A stretch of 64,000 nt of DNA, taken from contig CAZUGQ010000001.1 in assembly GCA_964620125.1 (NCBI GenBank), positions 124,001 through 188,000 of the forward strand, read 5' to 3'. Positions 44,269 through 53,182 of this stretch are shown here, piece after piece (position 1 is the first letter of the stretch; each line of letters opens with the position of its first letter). Source of the stretch: OLB6 sp964620125. GTDB taxonomy: Bacteria > Bacteroidota > Ignavibacteria > Kapaibacteriales > Kapaibacteriaceae. Both the position numbers and the translations under genes were made by a program. The notes beneath the pieces are model-generated. The model did no database searches. It saw only the letters and a list, made by a program, of their open reading frames with translations, and was not told the origin of the DNA.

Positions 44269-46891
44269 TGGGTAGTGAGATTGTGAACTCGGCTCCGCCT
44301 CCTTCTGCGTTGCGAACCGAGATGCGACCGCCGTGTGATTCTACGAACCCTTTGGTTATGGACAATCCCAATCCGGTTCCTGCTGTACGAAGATCAGGAG
44401 CTCGATAGAATTTCTGAAACACGCGATCGATGGAATCAAGAGGAATTCCGTTTCCTTGGTCACGAATAATAACATTCACAAAATCACCCTCTGCTGCACA
44501 CCGCACGTATATGGGTGAATTGGCTGGTGTGTAGAGAATGGCGTTGTTCAAAAGATTTACCAGACTCTGTACGATGAGTGGAGCGTCCACATCAACCAAT
44601 GGCAGGTGCTCGTCCAGGTCAACCTTTACTTCTCGACTCTCCAGCTCGCGTGCGAGTTCACTTATTGCGTTCGAGACCAGGTCTGCAACATCGCTCGGTT
44701 CTTTATTCAATGTAACTCGATCAGCCTCCAGTCGAGACATGTCTAGAAGATTCGATACAAGACGGTTCAATCGTTCTGCCGCCAGAACGATCTCATCGGC
44801 CAGAACCCGTCGGCTATGGCAGTTCTCTAGGCTGGTTTCCTCACGAAGGATCCCCGCAGCTCCCTTTATTGTAGACAAGGGGGTACGCAGTTCATGCGAT
44901 ATCGAGCTTAAGAGTGCTGAATGCAGTCGTTCACCTTCTTCCGACATGCGGAGTTTCTCTGATTGTGCACGAAGTCGTTCACGTTCGATGGCACTGGCAA
45001 TCTGCTGTAACGAGGACTGGAGCAGTCCTTCTTGTTCGACTCCGAACGGTTCATTTCTAACGGACTTAATCGCTACCACTCCAACACACCTATCGTGCAC
45101 GATGAGTGGGTGATATGTGGATGGTACGGACGACAATGTTTCCGTGTACTTACCCGCAACGGTCTTGTGGCTAGCCACCCATTCCGCGACTGCACGCTCT
45201 TGGTGGTCTGTTGATGGCCAACCGCCTATGAACTTCCCGCCGTCATCCGTTTCTGCGATGGTGCACTCTACAGCGAAGGTCTGCTCCAGATTCTGCCGTG
45301 CCGCATGTACCACTCCGCTTACCGAGGTGGCACTTGCCAATGCCTTCGTGAGTGCATAGAGTGCAACCGCTCTATGCTCTCGTTGCCGCAGCAAGCCCTC
45401 TCGTTCGCGTATTCGTGCACTGAGCAGGCCAGAGGTTAACCCTACCGTAAACATCATCAGTAAGAGTAGAACATCTTCGAGAGCACTCACATATATCGTG
45501 AACCGAGGAGGAATGAAGAAGTAGTCCCACACAAATGCACTTGCAACGGCTGCAGCGATAACTGGCCCACGACCTACGAACAGTGGAATAACAGCCATCG
45601 CCAGTAACATAATCATGCCGATTGACTGATATCCGAGTACGTCGAGGAAAAAGCTACACAGTACACCCATAACTGCGATTGCACTTAGTGCTGCTGCATA
45701 CTGCCCCAATGTGGATGTTGGAGCTATCAAGTGCGGCTTTCTTCGCCTTGTCTCACTTTCGAATGGAACGATGGTTACATCAATCGCACCGCATCGCCGC
45801 AATAGTCTGGCTACGAAACCCGTTCCGGCAATCGCATCCTTTAGGCCGGAAGAACCAGGTTTTCCTACGATAATGCGGGTAACGTTCTCACGCGTGGCAA
45901 CCCGTAGCAAGGCGGCTACCACATCGTCATCACTCATCGTTAGCACTTCCGCACCAAGCTCACGTGCCAATCGAAGGTGTTGGGTAACAGTACGTTCATC
46001 GGTTTTGGAAAGGGGCTTCCGACCATGCACATGGAGAACGAGCCACGGGGCCTCCATGGCGTCCGACAATCGACGTGTATATCGAATCAAATGTGCCGAT
46101 GAAGGGCTTGGGCTGACGGCCACCAGTAACCGCTCACGTGTTTTCCATGGGCCAACAATGCCCTCAGTTGTCATGTAGTCGCGAAGCTGCTTGTCCACAC
46201 GGTCCGCTGTGACTCGAAGTGCCAACTCGCGCAACGCCGTTAGGTTGCCTGTGCGGAAGAAGTTGGATCGAGCAAGATCGGCTCGCTCTGGTGCATAGAC
46301 CTTTCCTTCCGCAAGTCGCTTCTGGAGTGCAGCTGGTGGCAAGTCAATCAACTCTATCTCATCCGCACGATCGATCACGGAGTTGGGTACTGTCTCTGTG
46401 ATTCGTATGCCAGTAATCCGCTCCACGTCTGTTGTTAGGCTTTCGATGTGCTGGATGTTTAGGGTCGTCCAAACGTCAATACCCGCATTCAGCAGCTCCA
46501 GCACATCAAGAAACCGTTTGGCATGGCGGCCTCCCGGCGCATTTGTGTGAGCAAGCTCATCAATAAGAACAAGGGACGGTCTCTCTACAAGCACTGCGTC
46601 GAGATCGAATTCCTCTAGCTGCGTATCCCGGTAATGGATGACCTTTCGCGGTAGTACACGGAGACCCTGTAGTAGTGCCATCGTCTCGGTCCGTCCATGT
46701 GTTTCTACAACACCTACCAGTACATTCCTGCCGCCCTCCACTACCTCGCGAGCTTGTGACAGCATGGCGTAGGTTTTACCAACACCGGCCGACATGCCGA
46801 TGAAAATCTTGAGTTTGGCCCGATGTTCCCTTTGCTCCGCAGAGTGAAGACGGCGCAGCAACTCGTCAGGATCTGGTCGGTGGTTTTCCAT
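44234..46891 (-). CDS. kdpD: KdpD sensor histidine kinase
   Basis: 885 residues in the full KdpD arrangement: an N-terminal cytoplasmic domain with GMSAGVGKTYAML (Walker-like, about 33-45) and the KdpD block GVVETHGR, then a Usp-like segment to about 375. Four closely spaced membrane helices at about 390-495 form the DUF4118 region. A GAF domain, HisKA with SSISHELRTPLSTIKG and HATPase_c with DQGNGIP and GTGLGLSI complete it. It senses potassium/turgor and phosphorylates KdpE. Nine bp separate it from kdpC. Confidence 0.95.
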   Translation of the reverse strand: MENHRPDPDELLRRLHSAEQREHRAKLKIFIGMSAGVGKTYAMLSQAREVVEGGRNVLVGVVETHGRTETMALLQGLRVLPRKVIHYRDTQLEEFDLDAVLVERPSLVLIDELAHTNAPGGRHAKRFLDVLELLNAGIDVWTTLNIQHIESLTTDVERITGIRITETVPNSVIDRADEIELIDLPPAALQKRLAEGKVYAPERADLARSNFFRTGNLTALRELALRVTADRVDKQLRDYMTTEGIVGPWKTRERLLVAVSPSPSSAHLIRYTRRLSDAMEAPWLVLHVHGRKPLSKTDERTVTQHLRLARELGAEVLTMSDDDVVAALLRVATRENVTRIIVGKPGSSGLKDAIAGTGFVARLLRRCGAIDVTIVPFESETRRRKPHLIAPTSTLGQYAAALSAIAVMGVLCSFFLDVLGYQSIGMIMLLAMAVIPLFVGRGPVIAAAVASAFVWDYFFIPPRFTIYVSALEDVLLLLMMFTVGLTSGLLSARIREREGLLRQREHRAVALYALTKALASATSVSGVVHAARQNLEQTFAVECTIAETDDGGKFIGGWPSTDHQERAVAEWVASHKTVAGKYTETLSSVPSTYHPLIVHDRCVGVVAIKSVRNEPFGVEQEGLLQSSLQQIASAIERERLRAQSEKLRMSEEGERLHSALLSSISHELRTPLSTIKGAAGILREETSLENCHSRRVLADEIVLAAERLNRLVSNLLDMSRLEADRVTLNKEPSDVADLVSNAISELARELESREVKVDLDEHLPLVDVDAPLIVQSLVNLLNNAILYTPANSPIYVRCAAEGDFVNVIIRDQGNGIPLDSIDRVFQKFYRAPDLRTAGTGLGLSITKGFVESHGGRISVRNAEGGGAEFTISLPSVKSNYSAHNR

Positions 46892-46900
46892 TATGGCCGT

Positions 46901-47473
46901 TTACTTGAACAAGGAATCAAGCGCAAGGTTCAGCTTGAGCACATTGATTCTCTCTTCACCAATAAATCCAAAGAGCCGCTTTTCTGTGTGGTCGTGGATG
47001 AGGCGTCGGAGAGCTTGTGTTTGGGCCGAATCAAGGCCCCGTTCCGTGGCTACCCTACGAAATTGAATGTAGGCTGCTTGCGGAGAGATATGTGGATCCA
47101 ACCCACTTCCGCTTGCAGTGAGCAAGTCGGCCGGGATATGGTGTTCTGGCACACCTTCGCGCATGGCAAGCGAATCTCGACGCTGTTGGATAAGCTCTCG
47201 CAACACGTTGGAGGTCGGTCCAAGATTGGATGCACCCGAGGGCACCGTTGCATACGCCCCGGCGCTTGGCCGTCCGTCGAAGTACGCTGCTCCGGGCCAC
47301 GGCTGTTGGACGAGTTCGGAGCCCACACGTTTTCCGCTCTTGGTGATAATTGACCCAGTGGCCTGATACCTCATAGCCATGTTTCCTATCACTGTGATAG
47401 CAAGAGGGTACAATCCACCGCAGACGATCGTGAAGATCACAATCGCGCGAATGCTTGATAGGAGTGACGACAT
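46901..47473 (-). CDS. kdpC: Potassium-transporting ATPase subunit KdpC
   Basis: 190 residues from the ATG of MSSLLSS, chosen because GGAG lies at a good distance upstream; a TTG 12 bp earlier is the alternative. One N-terminal membrane helix (AIVIFTIVCGGLYPLAIT) is followed by the periplasmic domain with YFDGRPSAGAY, ASGSGLDPHISPQAA and LNLALD, the standard KdpC landmarks. It stabilises the KdpAB complex. Unusually it is separated from kdpB by the porin gene. Confidence 0.94.
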   Translation of the reverse strand: MSSLLSSIRAIVIFTIVCGGLYPLAITVIGNMAMRYQATGSIITKSGKRVGSELVQQPWPGAAYFDGRPSAGAYATVPSGASNLGPTSNVLRELIQQRRDSLAMREGVPEHHIPADLLTASGSGLDPHISPQAAYIQFRRVATERGLDSAQTQALRRLIHDHTEKRLFGFIGEERINVLKLNLALDSLFK

Positions 47474-47512
47474 GTTGATCTCCAAACTGATTCGTTTGAG
47501 CTTGCTCTTGGG

Positions 47513-48568
47513 TTAGAATGAAAGGGAGAGCGAAGTAGTAACGATGGTATTCGTGTTCACAAAGCCATCCTTTGAAGGGAAGATCTGGTTTGGTGCAGAA
47601 TAGAAACGTCCGTCGATACGCCACACCAGCCCACGTATCGGCTCTACGTCAAGGTTGGCCGAGGCCGACATGGTTTCGAAGGGATCTTCCGTACCGGTGG
47701 AAACAATCACACCATCAGGATCCTGGTACATTTCTCCACGCACAGCTACCCTGACTACTGGTGAAAAATGATAGCGTAGGATGGTACCACCATACAAAAC
47801 TGTTCCAGTCACTCCATTGGAACCTTCTTGTAATCCTACGTCGCCCAACAGGGCAATATCTAGAACATCGGCAACCGTGATTACCGCAAACAGATTGTTG
47901 TAGATGCGGGTTGACTGAAATCCAGAGGCATTAGCCTCTGTGCCTAGAAGCGTACTCCAGTTGAGCTTGAAGGTGGAGGATGGAGCCCATACGAGCTGCG
48001 TTCCAACAGACTTCTGTTGGTTGTTGTCTACTATGTTCTGCCATCCATTCACCACAACACCCGCAACCGATAGCTCCGGAGTTGGCGACCACGTGAGCTT
48101 TACGCCGGTTTCGTAGTAAGGGGAGTAGTCTGCAACGATGGAGCGCGAGTACGTCCAACCGTCGATGGGCGCCATACCCTCAAAACCGATATGCGAAGGA
48201 AAGATGCCAGCATCTACCCACAAGCCATCGGTGATACGAGCACCAACCGATGCTTCCTGGATATACTTCCATCCAGCATCGGCACCAACGTAATTGGCAT
48301 CCACGAAGGTACCAGCGTGCAAAACGATCGCTCCACGAACATCGGAGTTACTGGCCCGGAGACCGATGCGACCCATGGTAAGCATCAGCTCGTTGTGGCG
48401 CGATGGTGTTGTGCTATAGGCGATGGTATTGTTAGGAGGTTCATTGAAGGAATAGGCGTAGGCTACATCCACGTACCCTGTTGGACGCAGCACAACGGAA
48501 TCGAGGACTCCGGCATTGAGTTGTGTTGCCAACAGGCAACAAGTAAGCGCAAGCACAATCGGTTTCAT
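47513..48568 (-). CDS. Outer-membrane beta-barrel porin in the kdp operon
   Basis: 351 residues from MKPIVLAL, with a signal peptide ending near QLNA. The mature chain has the alternating pattern and terminal aromatic (SLSLSF) of an outer-membrane barrel and resembles the putative porin-2/OmpL-like family (TGYVDVAYAYSF, GAIVLHAGTFVDANY, WVDAGIFPSHIGFEG). It starts 1 bp after the kdpB stop and ends 39 bp before kdpC, so it is surely co-transcribed. Likely role: potassium entry through the outer membrane under limitation; this is inference from context. Confidence 0.78.
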   Translation of the reverse strand: MKPIVLALTCCLLATQLNAGVLDSVVLRPTGYVDVAYAYSFNEPPNNTIAYSTTPSRHNELMLTMGRIGLRASNSDVRGAIVLHAGTFVDANYVGADAGWKYIQEASVGARITDGLWVDAGIFPSHIGFEGMAPIDGWTYSRSIVADYSPYYETGVKLTWSPTPELSVAGVVVNGWQNIVDNNQQKSVGTQLVWAPSSTFKLNWSTLLGTEANASGFQSTRIYNNLFAVITVADVLDIALLGDVGLQEGSNGVTGTVLYGGTILRYHFSPVVRVAVRGEMYQDPDGVIVSTGTEDPFETMSASANLDVEPIRGLVWRIDGRFYSAPNQIFPSKDGFVNTNTIVTTSLSLSF

Positions 48569-48569
48569 G

Positions 48570-50642
48570 TTAAGCCAATCCAAGTGCGGTGATGAGAAGG
48601 TCGATGAGTTTGATGCCAACAAATGGCACGATGATGCCACCCAAACCATACACGAGTAGGTTGCGGCGAAGCACAATACTCGCGCCTTGTGGCTTATAGC
48701 CAACTCCGCGGAGTGCTAAGGGAATAAGGGCAATGATGATCACGGCATTAAAGATCACGGCGCTGAGCACAGCACTTTCAGGTGACTTTAACCCCATGAT
48801 GTTTAGGGCAGCCAACGGTCCGGTCGTAGAACCTACTGTATAAATCGTGGCGAAGATTGCCGGAAGAATGGCAAAGTATTTTGCTACGTCGTTGGCAATG
48901 GAGAATGTGGTAAGTGCACCCCTGGTCATCAATAGTTGTTTCCCGATTTCAACGATCTCGATGAGTTTGGTTGGGTTGCTGTCAAGGTCAATCATGTTTC
49001 CAGCCTCGCGCGCGGCTTGGGTTCCTGTATTCATGGCTACACCCACGTCAGCCTGAGCTAACGCTGGGGCGTCGTTTGTACCATCACCAATCATGGCTAC
49101 CAATCTGCCTTGTGATTGTTCAGCGCGAATGCGGGCCAGCTTGTCCTCTGGTCTTGCCTCGGCGATAAAATCGTCAACGCCGGCTTCTGCGGCGATGGAT
49201 GCGGCGGTAAGTGGATTGTCGCCAGTGATCATCACAGTGCGAATGCCCATACTCCGCAGGCGTGCAAATCGATCGCGGATGCCGCCCTTGACGATATCTC
49301 GAAGGGCCACAACGCCAATTACACCTGTTGCTTCGGCAACAACCAGAGGGGTGCCACCAGATCTGGCGATGGACTCGACGATGCCGGGTACTTCTGCAGG
49401 CACAATGCCACCGCTGTTTCGCACCCATTGTATAACGGAGTCAGAGGCACCCTTGCGAATGCTGCGAACGGTTCCACGATCCAGACGCATATCCACACCA
49501 CTCATACGGGTTTCGGCAGTGAACGGAATAAAGGAAGCGGCAAGTTCGTGGGCATCCCGCTCACGGAGGCCATACTTCTCCTTAGCCAACACCACGATGG
49601 ACCGACCTTCTGGAGTTGCATCTGCCATCGAGCAGAGCTGTGCTGCAATGGCAACATCACGTTCGCCAAAGCCCCCTACAGCAAGAAAGTCGGTGGCTTG
49701 CCTGTTGCCGATGGTAATCGTTCCTGTTTTGTCGAGCAGCATCACATCGATATCCCCTGCTGCTTCCACGGCCTTACCGCTCATTGCAAGAACATTGCGT
49801 CGAAGCAAACGGTCCATGCCACTGATGCCAATCGCGCTCAGCAGACCACTAATGGTTGTGGGTATCAGGCATACGAATAGCGATACTAATGTGCTGATGG
49901 AAATGTTGGATGCGCCGTCTGTAGCATAACTCACAAATGCGGGGATTGACGCAACTGCTAGTAGGAAGATGAGCGATAGTGCTACAAGCAGAATACCGAG
50001 GGCGATCTCGTTGGGTGTGCGCAAACGTCGGGCTCCTTCAACCAGCGAGATCATGCGATCCAAGAAACCTTGGCCTTGTTCTACAGAAATCCTCACCAGG
50101 ATACGGTCGCTCAACACACGTGTGCCACCTGTTACGGCACTACGATCACCACCCGACTCGCGGATGACTGGAGCACTTTCGCCGGTGATGGCACTTTCGT
50201 CGACAGATGCGATGCCTTCGATAACATCACCATCGGCTGGAATCAGATCGCCTGCTTCGCAAACAACCACATCACCAAGAGCAAGGTCGGAGGCAGAGAC
50301 CAGCTCTTCACGTCCGCTAGTAACACGACGGGCCTTCATCATTGTGCGGGTGCGCTTCAGCTCATCTGCCTGTGCTTTACCGCGCCCTTCGGCAATAGCT
50401 TCGGCAAAGTTGGCAAAGAGCACAGTGAAGAGTAGCCACAGGAATACCTGTGATTCGAACAAGGGAAGGCCATGCTGCGAAGTGCGGACGATCACGTCGG
50501 CAAATGTGATCACCGTGCCGATGGCAACCAGCAGCATCACAGGATTGCGAACGAGCGATCTGGGGTTAAGCTTGATAAGAGCATCCAATACAGCTTTGCG
50601 AATCAGCTGGCTGGACACAAGTGGTTGTGGTTTGTGTGTCAT
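48570..50642 (-). CDS. kdpB: Potassium-transporting P-type ATPase subunit KdpB
   Basis: 690 residues from MTHKPQPL, whose ATG begins 1 bp after the kdpA stop. The phosphorylation motif is LLDKTGTIT, and TGES, the actuator loop, lies before it. GDGTNDAPALAQADVGVAMN, the hinge motif, and several membrane segments complete the P-type fold. It hydrolyses ATP to drive potassium uptake through KdpA. All catalytic residues are present. No kdpF-like small peptide was found in the operon. Confidence 0.96.
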   Translation of the reverse strand: MTHKPQPLVSSQLIRKAVLDALIKLNPRSLVRNPVMLLVAIGTVITFADVIVRTSQHGLPLFESQVFLWLLFTVLFANFAEAIAEGRGKAQADELKRTRTMMKARRVTSGREELVSASDLALGDVVVCEAGDLIPADGDVIEGIASVDESAITGESAPVIRESGGDRSAVTGGTRVLSDRILVRISVEQGQGFLDRMISLVEGARRLRTPNEIALGILLVALSLIFLLAVASIPAFVSYATDGASNISISTLVSLFVCLIPTTISGLLSAIGISGMDRLLRRNVLAMSGKAVEAAGDIDVMLLDKTGTITIGNRQATDFLAVGGFGERDVAIAAQLCSMADATPEGRSIVVLAKEKYGLRERDAHELAASFIPFTAETRMSGVDMRLDRGTVRSIRKGASDSVIQWVRNSGGIVPAEVPGIVESIARSGGTPLVVAEATGVIGVVALRDIVKGGIRDRFARLRSMGIRTVMITGDNPLTAASIAAEAGVDDFIAEARPEDKLARIRAEQSQGRLVAMIGDGTNDAPALAQADVGVAMNTGTQAAREAGNMIDLDSNPTKLIEIVEIGKQLLMTRGALTTFSIANDVAKYFAILPAIFATIYTVGSTTGPLAALNIMGLKSPESAVLSAVIFNAVIIIALIPLALRGVGYKPQGASIVLRRNLLVYGLGGIIVPFVGIKLIDLLITALGLA

Positions 50643-50643
50643 G

Positions 50644-52335
50644 TTAGAAGGTCCTTCCCATTTGAAGCAGGATGTGTTCTGCAATGGGGCCTAAGCTCAG
50701 TGCTGGTAGAAAGGTGAGCGCTCCGATGATGATGATCACGGCAAACAATAACACACCGAATAGGAGTTGATCCGTACGGAAGGTGCCGCTGCTTACTTCG
50801 GATGTTCTCTTTACCGCCACAGATCCGGCTATGGCGAGCATTGGAATGATGACTAGGTATCGTCCAACCAGCATGGCCATGGACGTGCAAATGTTCACGA
50901 AATCGGTTGCCGCGCCATATCCACCAAATGCACTTCCATTGTTACCAGCTGCCGAAGAGAATGCATAGAGTATTTCAGAAAATCCATGCGGACCCTTGTT
51001 GAATACGGCGGCAAGTCCCGAAGGAACCACTGATCCCAGAGCGGTAAACCCAAGAACTGTAGCCGCAGGTGCAAGCACTGCAATCGCTGCCATGCGCACT
51101 TCGAAGGCCTCGATCTTCTTACCAAGGTATTCAGGTGTTCGGCCAACCATCAGGCCTGCGATAAACACCGTGAGGATCACAAACACCAGCATTCCATACA
51201 TGCCTGCTCCAACGCCACCAAATGCAACCTCACCAATCTGCATGTTGAACATCTGAACCATACCGGCAAGTGGCGACATGCTGTCGTGCATGGCATTGAC
51301 TGATCCATTGGAGGCAGCCGTGGTAAATGCCGACCATGTAACGGAACACCCAATGCCGTTGCGCACCTCCTTACCCTCCATCATACTGGTAAGCCCCATG
51401 GATGCGCTGCTGGTTGTCTCGGACCAATACGCAACACCAAACCCTGCTATAACGATTACCGACATCACGCCTGTAATTATCCACCCATGTTTGGTGGATC
51501 CGACCATCCGACCGTACATGTACGGTGTGGCTACAGGGATGAGCAGAATGGATATGAGCTGCACGATGTTGGAAAGAGGAGTGGGGTTCTCCAACGGGTG
51601 TGCCGAATTCAACCCGTAGTACCCCCCCCCATTTGTTCCTATCTGCTTGATGGCAACTTGTGAAGCTACCGGGCCTACGGGTATTACGTGCTCACTGCCA
51701 TCAAGCCCTGTTACGTGTTCATACCCGCCATACGTTTGCACCACTCCTTGCGACACCAGAATCAGGGCAACGATGACGGAAATGGGAATCAGGATGTAGA
51801 TGGTACTGCGCGTCACGTCTACCCAGAAGTTGCCAATCGCCTGTGCCGTCTTGGAACGGAATGCTCTCGCCAGAGCTACGATCACGGCCATACCTGTAGC
51901 CGCGCTCAGAAAGTTCTGTACTCCCAAGCCAACCATCTGAGTAAACATGCTCATGGTGCTCTCACCCGAGTAGCCTTGCCAATTCGTGTTGGTTACGAAA
52001 CTCACCGCTGTATTCACAGCCGTCCAGATACCCACGGTGTGCAAGTGGTCGGGGTTCATTGGCAGGTAGCCTTGGAGCAGTTGCAGTGCGAGAAGTGTTA
52101 CCAGTCCAATCCCATTGAACACCAGAAGGTCTAGCGCATAGCGCTTCCACGACGTGTTCTGTGCAGGCTGTACGCCAATCAGTTTGTAGATCACCTGCTC
52201 AACAGACGTTAGCCATCGGAGCCAAGAAGGGATATCCCCTTCGTAGATCTGGTTCATGTACCTGCCAAGAGGCACAATGAACGCTGCTAGAATGACTACA
52301 ACGAGCGCGAATTCGAGAAGGGCAGGCGTGGCCAT
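50644..52335 (-). CDS. kdpA: Potassium-transporting ATPase subunit KdpA
   Basis: 563 residues, about ten membrane helices. Potassium-filter segments typical of KdpA are seen: VSFVTNTNWQGYSGE, GTNGGGYYGLNSAHPLENP and the later SAAGNNGSAFGG, corresponding to repeats of the channel-like fold. First gene of the operon. Nine C at 51622-51630 (plus strand) encode the glycine triplet of GTNGGGYYG in frame. The 126 bp upstream hold the likely promoter. Confidence 0.96.
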   Translation of the reverse strand: MATPALLEFALVVVILAAFIVPLGRYMNQIYEGDIPSWLRWLTSVEQVIYKLIGVQPAQNTSWKRYALDLLVFNGIGLVTLLALQLLQGYLPMNPDHLHTVGIWTAVNTAVSFVTNTNWQGYSGESTMSMFTQMVGLGVQNFLSAATGMAVIVALARAFRSKTAQAIGNFWVDVTRSTIYILIPISVIVALILVSQGVVQTYGGYEHVTGLDGSEHVIPVGPVASQVAIKQIGTNGGGYYGLNSAHPLENPTPLSNIVQLISILLIPVATPYMYGRMVGSTKHGWIITGVMSVIVIAGFGVAYWSETTSSASMGLTSMMEGKEVRNGIGCSVTWSAFTTAASNGSVNAMHDSMSPLAGMVQMFNMQIGEVAFGGVGAGMYGMLVFVILTVFIAGLMVGRTPEYLGKKIEAFEVRMAAIAVLAPAATVLGFTALGSVVPSGLAAVFNKGPHGFSEILYAFSSAAGNNGSAFGGYGAATDFVNICTSMAMLVGRYLVIIPMLAIAGSVAVKRTSEVSSGTFRTDQLLFGVLLFAVIIIIGALTFLPALSLGPIAEHILLQMGRTF

Positions 52336-52461
52336 AGTTTGCTCTACGATTGTGCACGCAAACTTCAGTGCCTTTCTATATGCCGCGCCGTATGGATGTG
52401 GCCAAAGAGGATATGGATTTCATAAGGAACCAGAGCTCGTGGTGTGAGTAGCCCTGCAAAC
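52336..52461 (-). promoter_or_regulatory. Probable kdp promoter/operator region
   Basis: Upstream of kdpA a direct repeat TATGGAT occurs at 52391-52397 and 52412-52418 (plus orientation), 21 bp apart, about two helical turns. On the minus strand TTGGCC and CATATAG lie 17 bp apart and could be -35/-10 elements overlapping the repeat. An OmpR-family regulator such as KdpE could bind here. All of this is tentative. Confidence 0.3.
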
Positions 52462-52493
52462 AAAAAACCCGTTGCCAACTACGGCAACGGGTT
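52462..52493 (-). terminator. Intrinsic terminator between the small secreted-protein gene and kdpA
   Basis: AACCCGTTGCC (52466-52476) pairs perfectly with GGCAACGGGTT (52483-52493) around a 6-nt loop. On the minus strand the stem is followed by six T (52462-52467). It ends transcription from the gene at 52521 before the kdp promoter. Confidence 0.85.
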
Positions 52494-52520
52494 CCATGCA
52501 CGTCGGCTGTTATGCTTTCG

Positions 52521-53018
52521 TTACTGCTTCTTCGTCACAATCTTGAACTCCCCAATAAACGGCAGCGCATCATTCAAGTCTGAGTTTACCACATTCATGA
52601 TGTAGTGCTCCATCTGATAGAACATGGCTGCAGTCTGCGCTGATGACTTGTCCTTGATCTTGTCGTAGAAGTCCTTCACGAGTTCGTTCAATTCTGCATT
52701 GATGTCGTCTATGTCGTTTACCATCTCATCAATTTCATCATGCGAAATGTTGGGATACTTGCTCACAAAACGCTGAGCTAGTTCCAGCTTCGTCTTGCCA
52801 AGATTCTTACGCCGTACTTCGTAATCATCATACAGTGGCCAGAAGCTTACACTATCTGCTGCAGACAGTTTCATGATCTTGGTGTAGATGGCACGCTTCT
52901 CCATCCCGAACAGGTTTTGCACGATGGCAACTTCCTCCTGCGATAGCTGTGCCTGAATAGTCGGCGCGGCTACCATCAGGCTGCCAAGAACACATACCAG
53001 CAAGGTGACGCTTTTCAT
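52521..53018 (-). CDS. Small exported helical protein of unknown function
   Basis: 165 residues from MKSVTLLVCV, with a signal peptide ending at IQA|QL. The mature part is charged and helical (SQEEVAIVQNLFGMEKRAIY, DEIDEMVNDIDDINAELNE) and predicted coiled, resembling small periplasmic proteins of the Spy/heavy-metal-sensor size that Bacteroidota carry in numbers. I cannot assign a family. The longer upstream frame is unlikely because the signal peptide fits at 53018. It is divergent from the ABCC-like exporter and has its own terminator. Confidence 0.65.
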   Translation of the reverse strand: MKSVTLLVCVLGSLMVAAPTIQAQLSQEEVAIVQNLFGMEKRAIYTKIMKLSAADSVSFWPLYDDYEVRRKNLGKTKLELAQRFVSKYPNISHDEIDEMVNDIDDINAELNELVKDFYDKIKDKSSAQTAAMFYQMEHYIMNVVNSDLNDALPFIGEFKIVTKKQ

Positions 53019-53182
53019 ACTCCGATATCCTAACAAAGGTGAAGGGGTTATATAATTCCGGCGCAAAGATGCAAAGGCACTTACGAACAAAGAAACCGGC
53101 ACCTTTTGGCTTCGTATGAATCAACCTTAAACAACCTCTCGGCTGCCGTACTTGGCAAGGTATTTGCCCTTTCGCACCCACC

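Noticed and set aside
49093..49929. 278-residue frame on the plus strand opposite kdpB
   Set aside because: kdpB is complete and unmistakable; the antisense frame has no domain-like features.
52336..52461. kdpF upstream of kdpA
   Set aside because: No short hydrophobic open frame with a plausible start was seen there or between the other kdp genes.
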